64,000 bases of DNA from an uncultured Clostridia bacterium (GTDB lineage Bacteria > Bacillota > Clostridia > Christensenellales > UBA1242): positions 1 through 64,000 of the forward strand of contig CALVYQ010000008.1 of NCBI GenBank assembly GCA_944372335.1, in the 5' to 3' direction. The notes under the pieces were generated by a model that was not told the DNA's origin, made no database searches, and worked only from the letters and a program-made list of their open reading frames with translations. Position numbers and translations under genes: made by a program. Of this stretch, positions 59,236 through 64,000 are shown piece after piece; positions within the stretch are counted from its first letter, which is position 1, and each line of letters opens with the position of its first letter.

Positions 59236-61869
59236 TTACTTATTAATTTTTTCTAAACGCTTAATAAATTCATTTTCTTCATCTTCTTCAAGGTGAGCTT
59301 TGCCACTTGCTTTTAGATTTTCTAAGAGTTCCTCAACCTGTTCCTCACTTACAACCATTTGCTCTTCTTTTTTCTTCTTTCTGTTAAAACTACTTAATAG
59401 TTTATTGAATTTTTTATCAAATTCTGTTTCGCCTGTAAGTTCATCTGTTGGTACTTCGATAACTCCTTTTTCATTCGGGGTTAAGCCATATTTTTTACGC
59501 ATATACCACTCTTTGAGATAGAATACCAAAACAACAACAAGTGTGGTACACAAAAGCATAGCAATTAGGGTGATTATGACAGGAGCAGAATATGTTGTGA
59601 TAGAGAAAAATTGGCTCATGCTTGCAAGGCAGGCAATAATTAAAACTCCTGAAAGCGAAACGCAGATTGTTCTAAGTTTATTTAAAGGCCAGCACGTCCA
59701 GACAAGATTGATGTAACCTGTAAAGACAACCAAAAGGGTGGAAAGAGAGGAGAATTCTTCAGGTGATAGCGTGTCAGTATTTGCATTTAAAAGCACAACA
59801 ACAAGCACATTTATGAACAAAATAAGGGCACAAGGAATAGATTTTTTCAAAACTTGCGGAATAAAATTGCCCCGTATTATATCATTGTTAGGTTGGAAGG
59901 TTAAAATGAAGGAAGGAAGTCCAATCACGAACATTTCAAGAAGAAGTAGTTGTCTAGGAGTGAACGGATAGGAAATCTTGAGCACCAAGGTTGTCACGCA
60001 AAGCATAATGGTAAAAAGCGTTTTCATAAGGTAAAGGACAGATGATTTTTGCACGTTGTTGACGATTTGTCTTCCCTCTCTAACAATGCTTGGAAGAGCG
60101 GAGAAGTTGCTTTCGAGTAGAACTAGGTGGGAGATATTTCTTGCCACTTCACTTCCGTCTGCCATGGCAATTGAGCAGTCTGCTTCTTTTAAGGCAAGGG
60201 TATCGTTGACACCATCACCGGTCATAGCTACAGTGTTTCCTTGCGTTTTTAATGTTTTAATTAAGATATGTTTTTGTTCTGGTGTTACCCTGCCAAAGAC
60301 AGTGAATTTGTTAGCGAGTTGAGCAACTTCTTGTAAGCTGACATTTTCTAACGAAACATATCTATCATAGCCTTCCACACCAACTCTCATAGCAATTTTT
60401 GAAACTGTTATTGCATCATCACCAGAGATAATTTTGATTTTTACATTATTCTTTTTGAACCAATCTATCGTTTCCACAGCGTCTTTACGGATATGGTCTT
60501 CAAGAACAAATAAGGCAATAAGCTTACCATTTTTGCCGGCAATTTTTTCATCATAAGCACCGTCACTTTCGCAAAGTCCGATAACACGGAAGCCCTTTTC
60601 CATATTGCTAACCATAATCTTTTTTTGCTCAGCAGAAATTTGACACTTTAAGAAAGACGGAGCACCTAGAAAATAGGTTTTACCATTTTTTAAAGTTGTT
60701 GCACTATACTTTCTTTGTGAAGAAAACTCTACAATCGATTTAACAGTGCTTTCAGTATCTTTACCAAAATGCGTCAAAAGTGCGATGCTTGTGGCATTCA
60801 TGGTCTTTTGATGTTGCAAGATAACTCTCATCACATTCTCTATCTTTGATTTTTTGCTTTCAAAAGGTATGACGTCAACCACGTTCATTGTGCCATCAGT
60901 TATCGTTCCTGTTTTATCTAAACATAGAACATTTGCTCTTGCCAGCATCTCTATTGAATAGAGATTTTTAACAAGGGTCTTTTTCTTTCCAAGCTTGATA
61001 ACTCCAACAGATAATCCAACAGTGATGAGAAGATACATTCCCGCTGGTATCATTCCGGTCAGTGCTCCACTTGTGCTTGTAATGGAATCTGTGATTGATG
61101 AGCCGAGTAGGACGCTTTCTTTAAAAAAGGTTAAAATTCCAACAGGTATCAATATCAAAATGATGACCTTAATTAAATTATTCAAATCTTTAAAAAGGTT
61201 GGAGGTCTGTGGTTTAAAGTCCTTTGTTCGCTCGGCAACTGTCTGAATGTAGTTATCTTTTCCCACTTTATCCACACGTGCATAGCATTGTCCAGAAACG
61301 AGAAAAGAGCCGGCAAGTAGAACATCTCCAATATTTTTCTTGATAGAATTACTTTCGCCGGTAAGCAAGCTTTCATTTGCTTCTACCAATCCACTGACTA
61401 TAATGCAATCGGCAGGGATTTGGTTGCCGTTTTCAAGTATGATGATGTCGTCAAGCAGTAAATCATCACCCTTGACCTCTTGAAGTAGCCCCGTTCTTAT
61501 CACTTTGACCTTAGGTGCGGTGACTAGTGACAATTTTTCAACTATTTTTTTAGCTTTAATCTCTTGAATGATGGATATGGCAGTGTTTGCAATAACAACG
61601 AATAAGAAAAGCAAATCTCCCCAAGCTTTGACACAGATGAGAGCTATAGCAATCAAAAGCCAAATACAGTTAAAAAACGTGAAGATATTTTTGCAAATTA
61701 TGGAGAGGTATGAATTTGAAGTTTTGATTTTTGTGTCGTTAATAAGTTTATGTTCCTTTCTTTCAGCAATTTGCTCTTCAGAAAGGCCATGCTCGGCATC
61801 TGTCTGATATCGAACAACCGGAATTGATACTGAATTTTGTTTTTTGCTTCTAAATTTTTTGTTTCTCAT
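59236..61869 (-). CDS. cation-transporting P-type ATPase (CtpE-like)
   Basis: The 877-residue protein has all P-type ATPase hallmarks: TGES in the actuator domain (near 169), CLDKTGTITDGTM with the phosphorylated Asp (near 318), the KTMNATSIALL nucleotide region and TGDGVNDTLALKEADCSIAM (near 549-568), with about ten membrane helices. The DKTGTITDGT variant and lack of an N-terminal heavy-metal domain suggest the CtpE/Exp7-like branch, linked to calcium or other divalent cations; the ion is not determined. A charged C-terminal tail of about 80 residues follows the last helix. ATG 61869 has no Shine-Dalgarno site and seems leaderless. Confidence 0.92.
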   Translation of the reverse strand: MRNKKFRSKKQNSVSIPVVRYQTDAEHGLSEEQIAERKEHKLINDTKIKTSNSYLSIICKNIFTFFNCIWLLIAIALICVKAWGDLLFLFVVIANTAISIIQEIKAKKIVEKLSLVTAPKVKVIRTGLLQEVKGDDLLLDDIIILENGNQIPADCIIVSGLVEANESLLTGESNSIKKNIGDVLLAGSFLVSGQCYARVDKVGKDNYIQTVAERTKDFKPQTSNLFKDLNNLIKVIILILIPVGILTFFKESVLLGSSITDSITSTSGALTGMIPAGMYLLITVGLSVGVIKLGKKKTLVKNLYSIEMLARANVLCLDKTGTITDGTMNVVDVIPFESKKSKIENVMRVILQHQKTMNATSIALLTHFGKDTESTVKSIVEFSSQRKYSATTLKNGKTYFLGAPSFLKCQISAEQKKIMVSNMEKGFRVIGLCESDGAYDEKIAGKNGKLIALFVLEDHIRKDAVETIDWFKKNNVKIKIISGDDAITVSKIAMRVGVEGYDRYVSLENVSLQEVAQLANKFTVFGRVTPEQKHILIKTLKTQGNTVAMTGDGVNDTLALKEADCSIAMADGSEVARNISHLVLLESNFSALPSIVREGRQIVNNVQKSSVLYLMKTLFTIMLCVTTLVLKISYPFTPRQLLLLEMFVIGLPSFILTFQPNNDIIRGNFIPQVLKKSIPCALILFINVLVVVLLNANTDTLSPEEFSSLSTLLVVFTGYINLVWTCWPLNKLRTICVSLSGVLIIACLASMSQFFSITTYSAPVIITLIAMLLCTTLVVVLVFYLKEWYMRKKYGLTPNEKGVIEVPTDELTGETEFDKKFNKLLSSFNRKKKKEEQMVVSEEQVEELLENLKASGKAHLEEDEENEFIKRLEKINK

Positions 61870-61877
61870 TATATATA

Positions 61878-61906
61878 AATATAATTATTTTTGCCATATT
61901 TGTCAA
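61878..61906 (-). promoter_or_regulatory. leaderless-type promoter of the P-type ATPase gene
   Basis: On the minus strand TTGACA (61901-61906), a 17-nt spacer and TATATT (61878-61883), then 8 nt to the ATG. The 8 nt are TATATATA, with no Shine-Dalgarno site. Confidence 0.75.
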
Positions 61907-61923
61907 TTATTAAAGCGATTTTC

Positions 61924-61952
61924 TTGACTTTTCTTTACTTTTAATTTAAGAT
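61924..61952 (+). promoter_or_regulatory. candidate promoter of cca
   Basis: TTGACT (61924-61929), a 17-nt spacer and TAAGAT (61947-61952), 75 nt before the cca start. It is weaker than the divergent promoter beside it. Confidence 0.4.
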
Positions 61953-62027
61953 AATAATGAAAAATGATAAATAATTGACAACTTATTTTTTTATGCTCGC
62001 TTATTTTATTTAATGTTAGGAGGAAGT

Positions 62028-63254
62028 ATGTTTATTCCTGTTTCGGCCAATTTAATTAAGCTTTCAAAAATTTTTCCAAAGGATTTGTATGTTGTAGGTG
62101 GCTATGTTCGCAACTGCCTTATGGGGATAAAGGGTGGAGATGTAGATTTAGCTAGTGATGTTGATATTGAGGAAATCACTGAAATTTTAAAAGCTAACGA
62201 CTACAAGGTCAAAGTTAAAAATTCAATGTATAATTCTATAAGCATATCTAAGGATGCGGAAAGCTATGAGTTTACCTCGTTTAGAAAGGACTTTTATCCT
62301 GATAACGGCAAGCATTGTCCGATAAAAGTGGAGAGAACCTCAGATATAAGAGAAGATGCTAAGCGTAGAGATTTTACAATAAACGCCATCTATTACAACA
62401 TCAATAGAGATGAAATTGTCGATTACTATCAGGGTGTAGTAGATGCAAAACAGAAAATATTACGCTGTATTGGCTCACCGGAGGAAGTTTTAAATTATGA
62501 CGGTGAAAGAATTTTAAGAATGGTTAGAATTGTCGGTGAACTTGGACTAAAAATTGACAAAAAAACGCTCAAACAGGCATTTTTAATGGCAAAAAATATC
62601 GGAGATTTATCACCAAGTAGAAAGTTTGCTGAACTAGAAAAAATCGTATATTGTGACAAGCGTTATCCAGAGATAAAAAGTGACTATGTTGAGGCTCTTA
62701 AACTTTTAAACAGGCTCAATGTTTGGCAATATTTCGGCTTGCCATTTAAAAAGGTAAAATATAAGATGGTGAAAAAAGCAGAGGATAGACTTCTTGGACT
62801 TTTGATTGATATTATAGACACCTCTCAACCGGAGTGCTTGGAAGCGTTTATGGAAGAATTTTTAAAAAAACAATTCGGCTTTACTCAAAAGCAGACGCAA
62901 AAAGTTTTCACCTATATTTCAGGCTACTATAACGCTATCAACAAAATGAGCAATAAAGAATACTTTTTTAAATATTTTGATGATGTCAATGTGATTATGC
63001 CTCTTCTTGCAAAAAAAAGTAAGCATTTGATGAATAAATATATGTTTTTCTACAAATACATCATTCGTTATGGCTTAACCATACGTGTAAGCGATTTAAA
63101 GATAAATAAAGATGATATAAAAAATAATTTTCCTAAGATTGACCATAGAAGTTATGACAGAATTTTGGAAGACTTACTTAGCAAGGTTTTTGATGGAAAA
63201 TTACCAAACGAAAGAGAAGCTCTTCTTCAAGAGATTGATAAATGGAATTTTTAA
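62028..63254 (+). CDS. cca: CCA-adding tRNA nucleotidyltransferase
   Basis: This enzyme builds or repairs the 3' CCA of tRNAs, needed here because the tRNA genes seen do not encode it fully. The 408-residue protein has the nucleotidyltransferase core VVGGYVRNCLMGIKGGDVDLASD (about 19-41) with the catalytic D-x-D, the KRRDFTINAIYY block, the DGERILRMVRI helical motif and an HD-lacking C-terminal helical domain. ATG 62028 follows AGGAGG; the in-frame ATG at 62013 precedes that site. Class II type with Gram-positive features. Confidence 0.93.
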   Translation: MFIPVSANLIKLSKIFPKDLYVVGGYVRNCLMGIKGGDVDLASDVDIEEITEILKANDYKVKVKNSMYNSISISKDAESYEFTSFRKDFYPDNGKHCPIKVERTSDIREDAKRRDFTINAIYYNINRDEIVDYYQGVVDAKQKILRCIGSPEEVLNYDGERILRMVRIVGELGLKIDKKTLKQAFLMAKNIGDLSPSRKFAELEKIVYCDKRYPEIKSDYVEALKLLNRLNVWQYFGLPFKKVKYKMVKKAEDRLLGLLIDIIDTSQPECLEAFMEEFLKKQFGFTQKQTQKVFTYISGYYNAINKMSNKEYFFKYFDDVNVIMPLLAKKSKHLMNKYMFFYKYIIRYGLTIRVSDLKINKDDIKNNFPKIDHRSYDRILEDLLSKVFDGKLPNEREALLQEIDKWNF

Positions 63255-63400
63255 ATATTTATGTTAATTTTGGTTTAAATAGTGTGCGTAATGATGTTTT
63301 AGTGGTGAATTTGTATGCCTTTTATGAATTTTCACATTAACTATATTTTATAGCACTTAATAAAATAACTTTATATATTTTATAAAAAACTAAAAATAAT

Positions 63401-63430
63401 TTGACAATTTTTGATAAATTTAGTTATATT
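63401..63430 (+). promoter_or_regulatory. leaderless-type promoter of the last surface protein gene
   Basis: TTGACA (63401-63406), an 18-nt spacer and TATATT (63425-63430), then 6 nt to ATG 63437. No Shine-Dalgarno site is present. Confidence 0.7.
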
Positions 63431-63436
63431 AAATAT

Positions 63437-64000
63437 ATGAAGAATATTTTTAATAGAAAGTATCTTATGAGCATAGTTTGTTTATTGTTTGTGGCAATAA
63501 TTCCACTATGCTCTATTAATATCTATAACTATTCTCAAGCTTTCTCCACAACAAGCCAGGAAGAGACGCTTGATGATGAAGAAACTTTAGATGACGGCGA
63601 AGAGGCTTTTGACAATACCGAAGAGGGAATTTTCGATGGCGAAGAGAATAATGGTGCTGGAGAAAACGGCTCAGACAATGAAGAAGAAACGGTTGATGAC
63701 GGGGAGAATATATCATTAGACAATGACGAAGACGAAGTCACCACCACCGCAAGCGGCTATTGGACGGATTATGCGACGGAAAATCTAAGTCAGACAAATG
63801 GTACATATATTATAGATTCCGCAGGTGACCTTGCTTGGATGGCAAATCAAAGTAGTTTAACAGGAACATACAACTTAGCTGCAAATATAAATTTGTCATT
63901 ACATTATTGGAAGCCAATAATGAATTTTATGGGAACATTTGATGGAAACGGATATACTATAAATGGCTTTACTATATTTGAAGAATATACCCATAATAAC
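63437..64000 (+). CDS. exported acidic surface protein with GLUG-like repeat start (partial)
   Basis: This frame is open from ATG 63437 to the window end (188 codons) and continues beyond it. It begins with a signal peptide (basic MKNIFNRKYLM, then SIVCLLFVAIIPLCSINI). Next come about 70 residues very rich in Glu and Asp with repeating DDGE/DNEE units. The following stretch, SAGDLAWMANQSS..TGTYNLAANINLS...WKPI and then GTFDGNGYTINGF, matches the repeat phrase found in GLUG-containing adhesins and similar beta-helical surface proteins. It is probably cell-surface exposed. The rest cannot be seen. Confidence 0.8.
   Translation, partial: MKNIFNRKYLMSIVCLLFVAIIPLCSINIYNYSQAFSTTSQEETLDDEETLDDGEEAFDNTEEGIFDGEENNGAGENGSDNEEETVDDGENISLDNDEDEVTTTASGYWTDYATENLSQTNGTYIIDSAGDLAWMANQSSLTGTYNLAANINLSLHYWKPIMNFMGTFDGNGYTINGFTIFEEYTHNN

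Noticed and set aside
63516..63747. Minus-strand serine/leucine-rich reading frames
   Set aside because: They are the antisense of the acidic Glu/Asp repeat of the surface protein starting at 63437, which has a signal peptide and a promoter.

Overview
This is an AT-rich, gene-dense chromosomal segment of a low-GC Gram-positive bacterium, most likely an uncultured gut-type anaerobe of the Clostridia. The placement is inferred from Bacillota-style gene order (ylxM-ffh, rpsP-khpA-rimM-trmD, dnaX-ybaB-recR, rpmG-secE-nusG-rplK-rplA, DUF1385-prmC-prfA), from a rubrerythrin and an oxygen-independent HemW-type radical SAM enzyme, and from sigma-A promoters of TTGACA-17-TATAAT type. The standard bacterial code fits all genes. 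I see no rRNA operon, insertion sequence, prophage or CRISPR array.

Layout. 1-3250: three tRNA genes (Arg-TCT, Gly-TCC, Arg-TCG) with small accessory genes, including a papain-like protein, a DUF4932 HEXXH protein and a P-loop kinase. 3391-6538: a VirD4/TraG-type coupling ATPase and two unknown proteins. 6525-15569: lepA, hemW, the SRP genes ylxM-ffh and the rpsP-khpA-rimM-trmD cluster, where a short-chain dehydrogenase stands where rplS is usual, then rbgA and yraN. 15711-24162: a transglutaminase-like protein, dusB, pgk-tpiA, dnaX (split by an A9 frameshift site)-ybaB-recR, and argS. 24347-28285: a 41-residue peptide gene, an orphan HicB-like gene and rpmG-secE-nusG-rplK-rplA. 28505-42390: two very large membrane-anchored surface proteins (1435 and about 2777 residues) around a small cluster containing a broken gene and a degenerate histidine phosphatase. 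42689-49581: a membrane protein, a DUF1385-PrmC fusion with prfA, a VirB2/TrbC-like protein, a 61-residue peptide divergent from an ArsR regulator, queH, signal peptidase I and HU. 49635-64000: rubrerythrin, a possible CYTH protein, a GPH transporter, recD2-comF divergent from a MarR regulator, cysS, an AAA-CYTH fusion under a double-palindrome promoter, a P-type ATPase, cca, and the 5' part of a third surface protein.

How the genes work together. Most genes serve translation (tRNAs, ribosomal proteins, RimM, TrmD, DusB, QueH, ArgRS, CysRS, RF1, PrmC, CCA enzyme, RbgA, EF4) and protein export (Ffh, SecE, signal peptidase I), which fits with the giant exported proteins. Replication and repair are represented by DnaX, YbaB, RecR, RecD2 and HU.

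Three observations stand out. (1) dnaX appears to need a -1 slip at a run of nine adenines to make its full-length product. (2) Several genes (recD2, marR, the P-type ATPase, the last surface protein, and probably the GPH transporter, queH and one membrane protein) have a -10 box 5-9 nt before the start codon and no Shine-Dalgarno sequence, so they look leaderless, while their neighbours have strong Shine-Dalgarno sites. (3) Two identical 17-bp palindromes flank the leader of the AAA-CYTH gene, one lying exactly between its -35 and -10 boxes.
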